Source of the DNA: Eutreptiella sp. 'Long Island Sound 2002'
Lineage: Eukaryota > Euglenozoa > Euglenophyceae > Eutreptiales > Eutreptiaceae
DNA: 64,000 bases
Reading direction: 5' to 3'
Assembly (NCBI GenBank): GCA_964036045.1
Contig: OZ038398.1
Span: 24,050,052 to 24,114,051, forward strand
The position numbers and the translations under genes are program-made. Below, piece after piece: positions 1 through 10,649 of this stretch. The notes under the pieces are model-generated. The model was given only the letters and a program-made list of their open reading frames with translations. It searched no databases and was not told the origin of the DNA. Numbering within the stretch: position 1 is the first letter of the stretch; each line of letters opens with the position of its first letter.

Positions 1-264
1 GTTCTCATCCCATTTTTGTGTAATATACTCGTGTCTCCTCTTTTTGTCTGTGTGTTCCTTGGCCTCCTGTTCCTTTGTATTGGACCTCTCCTCTCACTAC
101 TCATATCCCGGAGAAGCGCAAGTTTTGCACCAGCACAAGTATGCTTGCAACACACAACATCATGAATGCCTGCGGGAGGTCAAGGAGTTGGAACGGGGTA
201 ACTGTAAGCCTTTATGTGAGGAGGATTCGGCTTCTCTGCCTGCGGAGCTGGCATCAAAGCCATC

Positions 265-711
265 ATGGCAAACCAATGTGGGAGCTCAAGGATCCTCCCG
301 GAAGATGTGGTTTACTACCTCATGGACTTCAAGATGGAAGGTGGGCAGCCCCTGACAGTTGTTGAGGACATTCGTCCAATTTTGAGGAGATATACCCTGG
401 TTGGTGGTCACGTTTGCTGGACCAATGAGGCTGAAGATTACTACCTCCCAACCATCACATGTTGCAATCCCCTCGGCATGAAATGTTTTTGTACCTTGAC
501 AATACCTGAGAACTTTTTTGAGTGTTGGTTGCAAATCACAAGGTGCAATTCTAAGCGAAGGCTGGAAAGTCGCATGGGCCAAAAAAAAAAGTTCTCAAGC
601 ATTTGGTTCGGCGCACCACTTGGAAAACCGGAGGCATCTGCCACTTGGAAAAGGTGCTTGGAAATTTTGATGGGCTGGGGTGCTTGGGAAGAGTGCTTGC
701 GAGGTTGCTAG
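265..711 (+). CDS. hypothetical ORF, 148 residues
   Basis: An open frame starts at an ATG and runs to a TAG stop. I recognise no family. The first 80 residues look protein-like (a mixed, non-repetitive stretch around ILPEDVVYYLMDF and LTVVEDIRPILRRYTLVGG). The tail from about residue 105 is translated from a low-complexity DNA stretch rich in GCTTGGAA-like words and is probably not coding. It could be the end of a gene that begins left of the window or a mobile-element remnant. No splice sites were chosen. Confidence 0.2.
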   Translation: MANQCGSSRILPEDVVYYLMDFKMEGGQPLTVVEDIRPILRRYTLVGGHVCWTNEAEDYYLPTITCCNPLGMKCFCTLTIPENFFECWLQITRCNSKRRLESRMGQKKKFSSIWFGAPLGKPEASATWKRCLEILMGWGAWEECLRGC

Positions 712-2873
712 GTGGGCTGGGACTAGTGCTTGGAACAGTACATGGCAGTCGCAAAGGGGAATGCCGTAGCAGCACTGCACGTACCACTATAACCTTAGGT
801 CTAGGGCTGAAACTAAGGTCTTTGGCCTCTATGGCTTGAGGATGAGAATGGCTTGGATGAGGGACCCCCCCCCCCCTGCTCTTCCGAGGCAAATTGCCTC
901 CTTGGGACAATGCCCTGTGGCCCATTCCATTCCAACAGTGGCTGGACCCTTTTGTTAGGTTTCAGTGTACCGTGGTGTCCTTACTCGACAGTGTTTTTTT
1001 CCCTTGCAAAGGACACCCCTTAAGGACAGCCCTGTGGGCTGGTGGTGCACAACCAATCGGTCAACTGCCAACCGCCAATGGCGGTGCACCGTACTTTTTT
1101 TATACTGAAATAATTTACTTGACCCTATTGTTTTACTTGGTTAGTGCCCCCTGAGGTGCTGTGTTGCTGAGTTGTTGCCCCCTTTCACCCTAAATGCCCT
1201 GAGGGCTGCTGGTACATGTTATCCTTTGATCTATAGCTCAGCAACACGAGGACAATGTCTTAGGTTAAAGCTGGTACCTGTGTCTTCTATCAGCAGTGCA
1301 CATGAGCATGTTCCTCGCAGCACCCTTGTGGTTACATACACATACAATATGAGGTGAATGGGAAGCTCAAGTTCCGCATTCGGAGCATGAAAATCATGCG
1401 CTCAGGTATGTTTTTTTGAAAGGGGGAAGTACGGCGCGCGGTGCGATGCGCGGTGCGCGCGCGGTGTGCGGTCTTTTGGGTAGTGCGGCTAACTCTTCCC
1501 CCATAATTTCCCCTTGTGCTTTTTCTCAGCACCTCACCGGCCTTGTAGCCCCCCCCTCCGGTGAGCCCGTCTGCCGTGGCTGCGGGATAGGGCGCCAAGC
1601 CAGGTTGGGATGGCTATCGCGATGGTGGACAATAGCCACGGGTGCCTCAACCCCTCCCCTGTAGGGAAAACCACAAGCCACTATCAAAGGCACAAATGTT
1701 TTCCGCGGACGCGCACGTAGGACGAGGGGCGGGGGTGTGTGCAATATTTGCAGTGTGTGCCAAGTAGTAATTGTTGCTTGTTGTTTCATGCCACTGTTTT
1801 CTCTCCCAGAAAGTGTTCCCCATTCTTTTGTTCTATTTTCTTCAATGCCTCCACACCGTGCAAATCAGAGGGCGCAACGCCACCGTCTGCGATCCGTTGC
1901 TTTGAATCTGTCCGCGGACCAGGCTGCAGAGGTAGCCAAGCGAAATGCGAAACGGACGAAACGACTACCCGATGGGATTGGGCACCCCGTTGGGTGGTGA
2001 ATCTAAACGCGAAACGGTCGAAACGAAGTACTTTGCAGGTTTGGGCAGCCCGTGAGGTGCTTGGCAAGCATTGCAAAGTGGCTGCATGCTTGCCCTGCTC
2101 TTTGGTGTTGGGCCGTGCTAGAGAGCGGATCCTTCTCCTTTCATCATCAACCAACGGCCCCCTCCGTGAGGGGGTGTGGGCGGCTACAACCACCATGCAA
2201 TTGGTGAAGAGGATGGAGTGGAGGCCTCCGTTGTTGTATGCTTACCCCTTAGGCCACCGCATCCTTGACAACCTGGAAAATCACTGAAACTTTTGGAGAC
2301 TATGATGAAAAGAATGCGCGCGGTGCGCGTACCTCCCCCAAAGTTGTAAACTATAGACAGCAAGGAGCGCCATAGATTCCAACTCTTTTGTGATATGCCC
2401 ACCCACATTTAACAGTCATATCAAGCGGTCCTACCAGCTGTCCAGTTGGAGGCACAGGGGGGCTGCCTGTGGAATGAAAGCAGCCCACTAGCCGAAGAAG
2501 AAACAGCAATGGCATTGACTGGGGATCTCTAAAGCTTGGACGGTATTTGTCATGTAGGCATCCTGGATGGCCCAAGGGGGGGAAAATTATGCGATTCGCA
2601 TATTTTCGCATTATTTCGCATATTTTTTCGCATATTTTGGCTCCTTGCCTCTTTGTAAATTGCACTGTGTATGCTACTGCTTATCCTGGAGCCACTGTCT
2701 TTTTGGCTGTGTGTTTCTCCGAGGTTCAAGGCATCATCACTCAATCCATCACCACTGCTGGTGTGAAGAGATGTGGTCACACGCATGTGTTGCATAGTGC
2801 ATACAGATCCCAGTTTGCGTTATGCCGCTGGGATCAACCCTCGGATGGGACTCTCCTGTTCCCTTTAGACACC
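712..2873. other. intergenic stretch without a convincing gene
   Basis: Low-complexity DNA with a C-run near 868, a GCGC-rich patch at 1432-1470, and an imperfect doubling of GCGAAACGGACGAAACGA near 1943-1970 and 2009-2030. A short ORF at 1840-2000 (51 residues, basic) matches nothing I recognise. The motif TTAAGGACAGCCC at 1020-1032 recurs twice near 50-52 kb. Confidence 0.4.
2580..2642. repeat. short tandem repeat, TTCGCATAT-like
   Basis: Four to five imperfect copies of a 9- to 13-base word (TTCGCATATT, TTCGCATTAT) follow each other, A/T-rich against a G/C-rich background. No function is visible. Confidence 0.6.
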
Positions 2874-3203
2874 ATGATTTCGCCAACTGAGTTCGAGAAC
2901 CCCACTTCTGATGCCTCTTCTGGAGAGCGTACACAGAAAAAGCGGAAGCGGGGGTTGGGCAAAGGCGGGGCTGCAGCAAATTACTGTACCATGTCGGTTG
3001 CCTCCCGCATGGCACAATTTCCCAACGAGCCTTTTGAGGAACGCGTGGGTTCACTCAACCAATCAGTGATGTGGTGTCTGGGCTGTGGCAAACCGGTCTC
3101 CCACCAGACCAAGACCAGCGTGAAGCAACATGTTGATTCCCAGACTCATCAGAAGGGGAAAGAGACCTTGAAAAAGCATTTGGCCTTGGCCTTGGGTAGG
3201 TAA
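2874..3203 (+). CDS. small CCHH zinc-finger protein or exon, transposase-like N-terminus
   Basis: The frame encodes 109 residues from the ATG at 2874. After an acidic/serine-rich start comes a basic run (QKKKRKRG-like, residues about 21-30) that would serve as a nuclear signal. Residues 68-92 form a zinc-finger pattern C-x2-C-x16-H-x5-H, then a lysine-rich end. Fingers of this size lie at the N-terminus of hAT-like transposases and of some host chromatin proteins; that comparison is from family knowledge. The frame closes soon after a possible donor (GTAGGT near 3196), so it may be a first exon whose partners I could not find. Function beyond nucleic-acid binding is not inferred. Confidence 0.4.
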   Translation: MISPTEFENPTSDASSGERTQKKRKRGLGKGGAAANYCTMSVASRMAQFPNEPFEERVGSLNQSVMWCLGCGKPVSHQTKTSVKQHVDSQTHQKGKETLKKHLALALGR

Positions 3204-3549
3204 TAGGTTTGTGTCCGTTGGGCGTTTGGAGACACTGCGCTTTGTTACGCCCCTTGTCCATTTGGCCCATTTGGCCCATCCAGCACCCCCATTGCATTCC
3301 CCTTGGTAGCCGTTCCAGTATTCGCAGTGCTCAGTTCCCATTTTGTCACCATTTGTCGGTCAGCCATTTACCAGGCTGCCACAGGTGCTTAAGAGACGCG
3401 AGGGACTGTTATGTAGATGTACCTTTGAAGGCCTTGGCTGAGGGTCCTTGGCTGCGGCAATTGAACTGCCTTAGCGAGATTCAGCACTTTTCACGGCCTT
3501 TACGCTCATCTCTCCTCAGTATCATCTCCCCCTTTGAATGCCATGAGGG
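3204..3549. other. upstream region of the glycosyltransferase-like gene
   Basis: Nothing recognisable was found: no TATA box at a suitable distance, only a short TTTGGCCCA doubling at 3259-3277. It should contain the promoter and 5' leader of the gene that starts at 3550. Confidence 0.35.
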
Positions 3550-4065
3550 ATGAGGCATCGCTGGCCTTGGGCCGCTCGGCTCTGCGCCTACACATGTCTC
3601 CTGCTGTTGTTCCCTCCTCCAGTGGCCCCTGCACAGGCCGTCTGTGTCTTGCCGACGGTGGCGCTGTTCAACCGCAGTTTGGGGTACACCGACTTTCATC
3701 ACCATGGGCCCCAGTGTGCTGCCGCCGCCCCCTCAGCTCGCGGTGCTGACACATCCCCCCAGCCGTTCCACTTCACGCAAGTGCGTCGCTACCCATCCGC
3801 CGACGTGGCTCCGGCCAGTGCCATCCTCGTGCTGCTGTGCGGGGGCTCCAAGGCCGGGGGGACGCAGTTTGCGCTGCTGAAGGCGCGCTTCGACACGTGG
3901 CACAAGCACCTGCTGGGCCCACATGGGACCGTCCTGATTCTGGCGGTGGATGCCCCGGACCTGCGGCACAAGGCCAAAGCGGCCCTGGGCCTTACCCCCG
4001 TCACCGCCGCGTGCCCCATTCCGTGGGGCCGAATCGACTCCGGTTACGAGTTTTTGCAACATCGG
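3550..4065 (+). CDS. glycosyltransferase-like gene, exon 1
   Basis: Encodes residues 1-172 including the hydrophobic N-terminal segment. The ATG at 3550 is the first in the frame that places this segment at the N-terminus. It ends in CATCGG before GTGGGC, phase 0. Confidence 0.68.
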
Positions 4066-7000
4066 GTGGGCCTGCCTTCGCGTGCTGCCCACGTTTTGCC
4101 CTCAATTCCCTCCCCCCCCCAACCCCAGTTCCTCGCGCTAGCGCGGCCCTGTCTGGGCACGGCGACCCCTTCGCCGCCCTTTTTCAGGTCAAGAATACAC
4201 AGCGATACGTGTGTGAAGGCGGTTGTAGTGCTGCTAATATGGCATTCCGCTTGAGATCGCAAACCGCTTCTCCTTCCTTTTTTTTGTGATCTTCTGCACA
4301 ATTGAGAGGATTCCACAAACAAGGGGCATCCCGATGGCTGCCTCTCAGGTTGGCTCCGAGGTTCTTTGGTGCAAACAAAAGAAATTGCGGTTCATGTAGT
4401 TTGGACGAGGCAGAGCGGTGAGAGGGCGTAGCTAGGTCAAGCCTGAGCTAGGACACGGTGTGGGATGCGCGCGGTAAGGTTTGCGGATGTCGACTGAATG
4501 GCTCAAAACCGGCCCCAGTGTTCGAGAGCGGGGGGCTAGGGCACGTCGTGCTTATTGAAGGTCCTGCAGCAGACGGGGCGCTATTGTGTGCCTCCCTTTC
4601 AATTCCGTTCAGGAGTGATGACAACCATCCCACAAGGGCTTCGTAATACCGCGATCTTTTCGGCCATACCAAGACGCCATAGTGTTCCGGGCCCCTTCGT
4701 TCTGTTTCTGCCAGCGACAACCCCTCAACCCCCTCTCCCCCATCCCCTCTGCCACCGCCCGTGTGCCTGGAGCTACGGCGCCCCACTGATGTGTACCATT
4801 TGGCGGCCCTTTCTTCACAATCTCAGGAAAGGCTTCATGCGAAAGCTGGCAGCGCCACCACGCCACGGGGGCAGAAGCCGCATTTGTGTGCAGAGGGACA
4901 ACTGCCCCACTTTCATCCACCAAAATATGTTCCCCAACGCCTATGGACAAACAGCGTGGACAATACCAAGCCCCCCCCCCCCCCGGAGGGAACCGGGGAA
5001 GGACCAACAGGCACACTTACTGAGCGGCTACTCCATCCCCCCCACCCACCCCCCCTGCGCATTTTGGCCCGGTACATCGACAATATGGCCGTGACCAAAT
5101 GTGCCGACAACCGACCCACGCGGCAGTGCTCTCATTCCGATGTCTGCCACAAGGTGTGTGATCACACGCAACACAAGCGAGTCATCATGGAGTAGATCCC
5201 AAGTCACCGTCAAGAGTCCGAGGCCCGCAGTGCACAGGAACGTGAGCAAATCCCACGCAATGGGGAGGTGGATTTGCTCGCCAAAATTGCCACACTGCTA
5301 CCGGTCCTAGAATGCGATCCCATCTGTGCGGAGGATATAGCAGTCTGTGGCAGCCTGTTCAAGGTTGTGCATGGATGGTTTGTTGCTTCATTTGGTAGGC
5401 AAGGGGCAGCTGTTGGTCTACTCGGGGGCTTCATACGGTAATGGTAATTTGGGGACTCAATTTGGGAAAGTCATCATAAAAGTAGCGCGCAGGGCAAACA
5501 CTCCCCCAAGGAAAGGGAAGAGAAGGGCAGTGTAGGCGATTGGCTGCAGACAGAGAAACCATCCATGGTGTCATGCCCAACCCCCCCTTTGTGTGAAATG
5601 GTCCTTCCCCCATGGCGTCAGGCCTGCCTTGTCCTCGTTCTTGTTTGTTTGGGTTGCCCTAAACACTTCGAGCATGCGGCTGCTGGGTCGCGAACGGCGT
5701 CGGGAACGACGGGTCGCGGTTGCGGTTGGCCTGTGTTTGCTTCACGCCTGCTCTTTGCAAGGCCGGTGGCATCGCCTCCTACGTCCTGCTGACCCATCTT
5801 GCGCTACCCGTGCCCCAGTGGGTGGCGGTGCAGAACCGGACCCATCAGGCCATGAAGGGCTGGAAGGTGCGCGGCTTTGACTACTTCTATGTCCTGTGCA
5901 ACAACTGGTACTACTTCGACGCACTGAAGCTGCGGGTCCTGGACTTCTTTGATTTCCTGTTCAAAGTGGACAACGATGTCGTTTTTACAAAGCCCATGCC
6001 CCCGCTGGGCCCTGAGATGGCGAAGAGCGGCGCCTGGCTGCTGCACACCGCGCAGGTCGCCGGACCTCTGCTGTGCGCGTCCATAACGGCCGGAATGCCA
6101 TGCGTGAAAGCCATGACCTCACGAGAGCCCAAAAAGTGCACCAAGACACAATCCATCATTGCCATCACCTTCTCCAGAGGCATCGTCATCTGGCCATCAC
6201 ACATTGTACTCAGAGGAGAGTGAGGCTTAGAACAGGGTTCTGGTACTCAGGGACTATTGGAACGGCCGTACGCCATTGGAGGAGGGGGGCTTACATACCC
6301 CCCCCCCCCCCCTGGACCCCCTCCCAAAGTGCGATGGTGCGAAACAACGAAAATTACAACAGGGAAAATCTGATTGGGCCATTTTTGGTACACAAACTTT
6401 TGGGTCCCAGACTCCCCCCTTCCCTCTCTTCTATTACTTGCCTGCTGGTACTCGCGGTAGTACACTTTGCACTGCATGTACAAAGGTGTCCCCAAAATGT
6501 GGTATTCATTGCACCAGGGGCATTTGTCCGCTGCTTGTGGATGATCCCCTCCCCACGGGGCGACGGTTTTCGTTCCAGCAACGAATGTCCGCACGCCAGA
6601 AATGGTGGACGCGGCCTCTGGAGGGTTGATCACCCCGCCACACCGCACCGCGGCTCCTGCACACCCGACCATACCCCACCCCATACACACCACGGGCTTC
6701 GCTTCACGGTACACGTCACGCTCTGGGGCTGGCTGAAAGTGCACGGTGTCTGCGCTGGCACAGAAGTGGACGCCACGTGACACTACGATCGTGGGCAGGA
6801 GGACAGACGATCCATTCCAGGCTTATCCTCAAAACTGCTTCTTCCCCGCGTCCCTCCCCCCCCCATCCTCCGTTGGCGACCGTGTGATACAACCGCTTGC
6901 CCAGTGCCATGTCTTTTGTAAGACTCGCTCGTTGATAGAGGTCAGTACTGGGGAGTGTCTGTGTGCTCTGTTGTTACTGTTCATGCGCCCCGGCGTTGTT

Positions 7001-7901
7001 GTAAACCACCCCCGCGTATAAGAAGACGCACGCATCTTCTTATTTTCCAGTCCAATATAAGAAAACACACAGGGCCGCTGCACCATCCCTTCCTTAGAAG
7101 CAAAGGATGAATGCATTGATCGTGCCTCTCAGCCGCGAAAGTGTTGTGTTTGTTGACTTCCACAACAAGTCCATCCTGTTGCCGTGTTCCATCAACATCA
7201 ACGACAAGTGCATCAGATGTTTCCAGCATGTGTGTCATATGACACTGGTGCAAAAGGGATTGAAAAGTAGTGTCACAGGCCCGAAACAAAGCACTTCTGC
7301 GTGTCAAAGGGGGGGGGTCAAAATAAGAAGACACACCAAAGAAGAGCACCCAAATAAATAAGAAGACGCGCATCCTCTTGTTCGGGGCGGGGTCTTACAT
7401 GTGCTCCGCTGTTGTTATTCGTGGGCTTCGTTGTTGGCGGACATGTGCCCCGCCGTTCCTGATGCGCAGGTCACCGATCCGCCGCTCTTCGCCAAGGGCT
7501 CGAAGGGCCTGGTGCTGCGGTATGTGGCTGGGCAGAGCCAGCGCTGTGGCCACCCGGTGGCCCCGGTGTCCCGGGGGCAGAGGTGGTTCGAGACCGAGAC
7601 CACCGTCTGGTCCGGCAACTTCATCGGCATTTGGCTGGGGCTCATGCAGGCGCCCGAGCTGATGCTGTTCGCCCACAACTTCACGCGGGAGGAGGCGGGG
7701 CGGATCGTGTTCAGGCACCGCTGGACGGACCAGCAGTACTGGCCCAAGGCCTTCGGGCTGGCCGCCGACCGGAGCCGGCTGCTGGACCGGACGGCCTGGC
7801 GGAAGGGCAAGTGGTTCCTGCACAAGACGTGCTGCAAGCACCGGGGGCACAAGGACTGCTACTGCAAAGGCCGGTACAACCAGATCGTGAAGGGCCGCTG
7901 A
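3550..7901 (+). CDS. secretory-pathway glycosyltransferase-like protein, three exons
   Basis: Exons 3550-4065, 5762-6055 and 7470-7901 join in phase 0 at both junctions and give 413 residues ending in TGA. Donors are CGG|GTGGGC and CAG|GTCGCC; acceptors are TTTGCAAG and GATGCGCAG. The N-terminus has a basic start and a hydrophobic stretch (about residues 10-30), read as a signal peptide or type II membrane anchor, so the protein should act in the ER or Golgi lumen. Residues 242-244 are Asp-Asn-Asp within FKVDNDVVF, matching the metal-binding DxD of GT-A fold nucleotide-sugar transferases. The last exon has NFIGIWLGLMQAPEL and HRWTDQQYWPKAFGL, which resemble the acceptor-side segment of alpha-mannosyltransferase-like families, and it ends in a Cys/Lys-rich tail. 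Donor sugar and family number cannot be fixed from sequence alone. Confidence 0.72.
4066..5761 (+). other. intron 1 of the glycosyltransferase-like gene
   Basis: A GT-AG intron of 1.7 kb. It contains poly-C at 4971-4984 and a decayed RNase H fragment (separate entry). The rest shows no feature. Confidence 0.6.
5060..5345 (+). pseudogene. RNase H-like retroelement remnant
   Basis: Translation reads DNMAVTKCADNRPTRQCSHS, then CDHTQHKRVIME, a TAG stop, IPSHRQESEAR and finally IPRNGEVDLLAKIATLLPV. The order Asp-Asn, a (W)IPSHR-like histidine block and a GEVDLLAK block is that of the second half of retroelement RNase H domains, with Trp apparently replaced by the stop (TGG to TAG). It is a broken fragment inside a host intron on the same strand. 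It is too short and worn to assign to a clade and differs in sequence from the two large LINEs in this window. Confidence 0.5.
5762..6055 (+). CDS. glycosyltransferase-like gene, exon 2 (DxD exon)
   Basis: Encodes residues 173-270 in phase 0 at both ends and contains the aromatic-rich segment FDYFYVLCNNWYYFDAL and the Asp-Asn-Asp metal site. The donor CAG|GTCGCC is weak but keeps the frame into exon 3. Confidence 0.7.
6056..7469 (+). other. intron 2 of the glycosyltransferase-like gene
   Basis: A 1.4-kb intron. It holds a G-run/C-run pair at 6281-6312 that can pair, and two copies of an AAGAAGACGC word (about 7019 and 7363). The first copy is part of a near-perfect hairpin, ATAAGAAGAC against ATCTTCTTAT. 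No gene is supported. Confidence 0.5.
7470..7901 (+). CDS. glycosyltransferase-like gene, exon 3
   Basis: Encodes residues 271-413 and the TGA stop. High third-position G/C (for example CTG, GGC and AAG codons) contrasts with the surrounding non-coding DNA and supports the call. Confidence 0.7.
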   Translation, partial: VTDPPLFAKGSKGLVLRYVAGQSQRCGHPVAPVSRGQRWFETETTVWSGNFIGIWLGLMQAPELMLFAHNFTREEAGRIVFRHRWTDQQYWPKAFGLAADRSRLLDRTAWRKGKWFLHKTCCKHRGHKDCYCKGRYNQIVKGR

Positions 7902-9351
7902 CTTGACAGAACGTCGCGACTCTGGTCAAACAACTGCGGTCTCGGTCTAGGTTTCGTAGCCCAGGCCAGCCCCACAAAAGACAGCGATCGAGGTCTCCTC
8001 GCAGTCGATCCAGGTCCCGATCACCGACACGCGGGTCCCGGGAGGGGACTCCGGGGGGGTGAGGGGGACGGCGGAGGTGCGTGGGGAACTGGCAGCGCAT
8101 GACAAAGGGGGCGGGGGCGGGGCCTTGGAGGATGAGGGGAGCGGAGCGGAGCAGAGCATCAGTCGCCAGCCGTACTGTGCGACAGTGCGACCGCGAATGC
8201 TGCCCACGCGAGCCATGCATCGCCATTATATAGTGTGTGCGGACCCCGAGAAGGGCGACGAAAACTCAGGCGGGGGAGCCAGCCAAGGGTTGCCTTGTGG
8301 TGCTGAAGTGCGTAAGCTAGAGTACCCCCCCCCCCCCGCCCCCCGCCCCTGGCCCACCTCCACCCTCCCCCCCTGCACACCCTCCTCCACCGCCCCCTTG
8401 CGCTAGCACAGCTTTGTCCACGCACTGCAACTCCTATCTAGCTGTGTGTTTTTACTACAGATTGGTGGTGGTGGGCAAGAATGCAAGACGGCATGTCCAC
8501 GAGGCAATTGTAGTGGGAAATAGGGGCTCAGGGACGAGATTTGTTTGTGCTCAATCTGGGTTGCTTCACTGTCTCATCATCACCCGGCCTTTATGGCAAC
8601 GCCCCCCACCCACCCACCACCATTTGCTGCCCAGCGGCCTTGCCTGACCACGCATCTCTCACGCGTCCCAATACATGCTTGGGCACACATATTTTCTCCA
8701 CGTTCAGCCAAGCTACAGGCAAGCTAACCCAGCCCGTCTGGCCCTTCCTTGGCCCCATCGTTGTTCCAACCCATAGGGCAGGTGGTCCACCTGTTTAAAT
8801 CTGGCACCAACTTTGATTCAGAACCGAGTTGGACGTGATAACCTTCAGATGAATGAAGGTCGGGATAATGAAGGGAAGATGCAATGTGTCTTGGGGGTAC
8901 TATGGGGATACATTGTTTCAAGTGTAATATAGGGCTCTGAGGCACTGGGCACGTCTCACGTGCAGGACCTCTGGTATGCTTAAACCGCAACCTGTGCGCA
9001 ACGAACCTCCTTGTTGACCTCACAGCCGATACTCGACCTGTATTTCTCTTCAATTTTGGTTCTCGTTGGAAATAGTGGACATATACGGCACGAAGTTGCC
9101 CCCGCCGCCCCTACCCTGGAGGTATGGCGGGGTTTACGGGGGTGAGGATACGCGGGGGGGGGGGGTTATGGGGGGGGTACGGAGGACAGTACGGGGGGGG
9201 GCATAGAGGGGGGGGCGTTTCTGCCAGCCCACGGGTGGACTGGGGAGTCCACCATACCCGATGATACGTCATTCTGCCAGGATTTAGTTCATAGGACTTA
9301 GATGCAGTGGACTCGCTTCGCATACTCTGCACCTGCTTTCCTACTGCAGCA
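7902..9351. other. intergenic: 3' flank of the glycosyltransferase-like gene and C/G-run DNA
   Basis: No coding potential I trust. C-runs lie at 8323-8336, and a long G-rich tract (runs of 7 to 14 G) at 9118-9215. The element end at 8393 is listed separately. Confidence 0.4.
8393..8426 (+). mobile_element. left end of an oligo-C-tipped element (solo)
   Basis: CCCCCTTGCGCTAGCAC followed by AGCTTTGTCCACGCACTG closely resembles the left end of the element at 55584 (CTTGCGCTAACACGGGC, TTATCCAAACACAG). No matching right end was found nearby, so it is a truncated or diverged copy. Confidence 0.4.
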
Positions 9352-9420
9352 AAAGGCGCCTATGACGTGTCACTGAAGAGCTTTTCTCTTTGACTTTTGC
9401 TTTGCACTTCTGCTTTGTGC
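9352..9420 (+). repeat. dispersed repeat, copy 1 (second copy at 25756)
   Basis: AAAGGCGCCTATGAC followed, after one to two bases, by GTCACTGAAGAGCTTTT is shared with 25756-25830. The translated core in the second copy (KGAYDNVTEEL) resembles the first aspartate block of LINE reverse transcriptases; here a small indel breaks that frame. Confidence 0.45.
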
Positions 9421-9489
9421 CTGACGGTACCGGTCGTGCACACGCATCCGTATCCCATAGCGGGGGCGTTTACCCGTGCACACGTGCAC

Positions 9490-9610
9490 GTCTCTCGAGC
9501 GAGTGAAGCGAGTGAGAAAGGTGTATTGGTGCGGATGTCGAGCGAGTGGAGCGAGGAAGGTGCACTGGTGCAGGTCTGGAGCGAGCGAATCGAGCAAGGA
9601 ACGTGCATGA
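9490..9610. repeat. degenerate tandem repeat of about 45 bp
   Basis: Two and a half units with the shared words GAGCGAGTGGAGCGAG and AAGGTGCACTGGTGC follow one another, ending before a G-run at 9618-9638. Confidence 0.5.
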
Positions 9611-10213
9611 TACAGGGGGTATGGGGGGGGGGGGGGGGTTGGCACAAGGCCTTGGTGGTTGGCTCTGTTAGCCTGTGGCGGCGCCTATTGGCCTCTCGCC
9701 TTTGAACCTTCTGCTGTGACAAGCAGGCATCCGTACTACTGCGGGCATCGCACTGCCGCGGGCATCCACGTTCCTGGGTGGGAGTCCAGAATGCAACTTC
9801 TGCCCATCGCGTCCTCCCCTGACCGCCTGATCAGTGCCCAGTATGCGGTCATCACGAAGACCCCAGGCTGGGAGGTGCTCACCACAACCAGCAACGTGAA
9901 TGTCACACAAGGCCATGGGTGCTAGCTCACCAATGTGTGACTTGCTGGTAGTGCGTTGCGGTAATATCTTCTGCGCTCTGCGCCATTCATGGCGAGCGCG
10001 TTGCAGAAATATCTTCGCTCAGAGTTCGCACTCTGTCCACGGCGGAGTATCTTCCTTGCTGGTGGTAGTGAGCAGCCCCGCCCACCAACATGCTCCACAA
10101 GAGTGCAAGGCAGTGCCCGGTCCATCTTTAGGGACCATCCCCCACAGTACCGGCCCACGCTCAATTTTCCACTACAGGCCACCCTAGCAATGCAGTGCGA
10201 CGGAGCTGTGGCA

Positions 10214-10334
10214 GGCCCTCACGCTCTACCAGGCCCTCCTTCGCCGAGGCCTACCTGGGAGCTACGCCTGTGGTCCTCGCGCTCTACCAGGCCTTCCTTC
10301 ACCGAGGCCTACCTGGGAGCTACGCCTGTGGTAC
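10214..10334. repeat. tandem duplication, about 60-bp unit, two copies
   Basis: Two nearly identical copies carry CTCTACCAGGCC, then CCGAGGCCTACCTGGGAG and CTACGCCTGTGGT. The surrounding 9.9-10.65 kb has further diverged doublings, such as TCTGCGCCATT near 9979 and 10351 and TCCGTACTACTGC near 9731 and 10600. No gene is supported. Confidence 0.6.
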
Positions 10335-10649
10335 GCGATTCCCTTTTGCGATCTGCGCCATTTGTGGCGAGCGCGGTCCGCCTTGCCCTGTTTGCACCAT
10401 CCATACTCCGCTGCCAGGGGACCCCACGCCCGGTCGCACTCGGGCCCCCTCCCCTTCTGAAGGGTACAACTTCGAAGGGTGGGGGAAGATGTCCAAGGGA
10501 GCCCCATGCCCGGTCACACTCGGGCCCCATGCACATTGGGGAAGATGTCCAGGAGCCAACTCCCCTCCCAACATCACATGCACAGTGCCCAGAATAGGCG
10601 TCCGTACTACTGCATCCACACTTCTACAGGCATCCACGCCGCTGTGGGC

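Noticed and set aside
6247-6783. Minus-strand ORF with a CPWC motif
   Set aside because: It crosses a C/G-run pair, has no other motif, and lies within an intron of a well-supported plus-strand gene.
10335-10420. Zinc-ribbon-like CAICGERGPPCPVC in an open frame
   Set aside because: The frame lies across tandem duplications in G/C-rich DNA, and the neighbouring residues do not form a recognisable domain.
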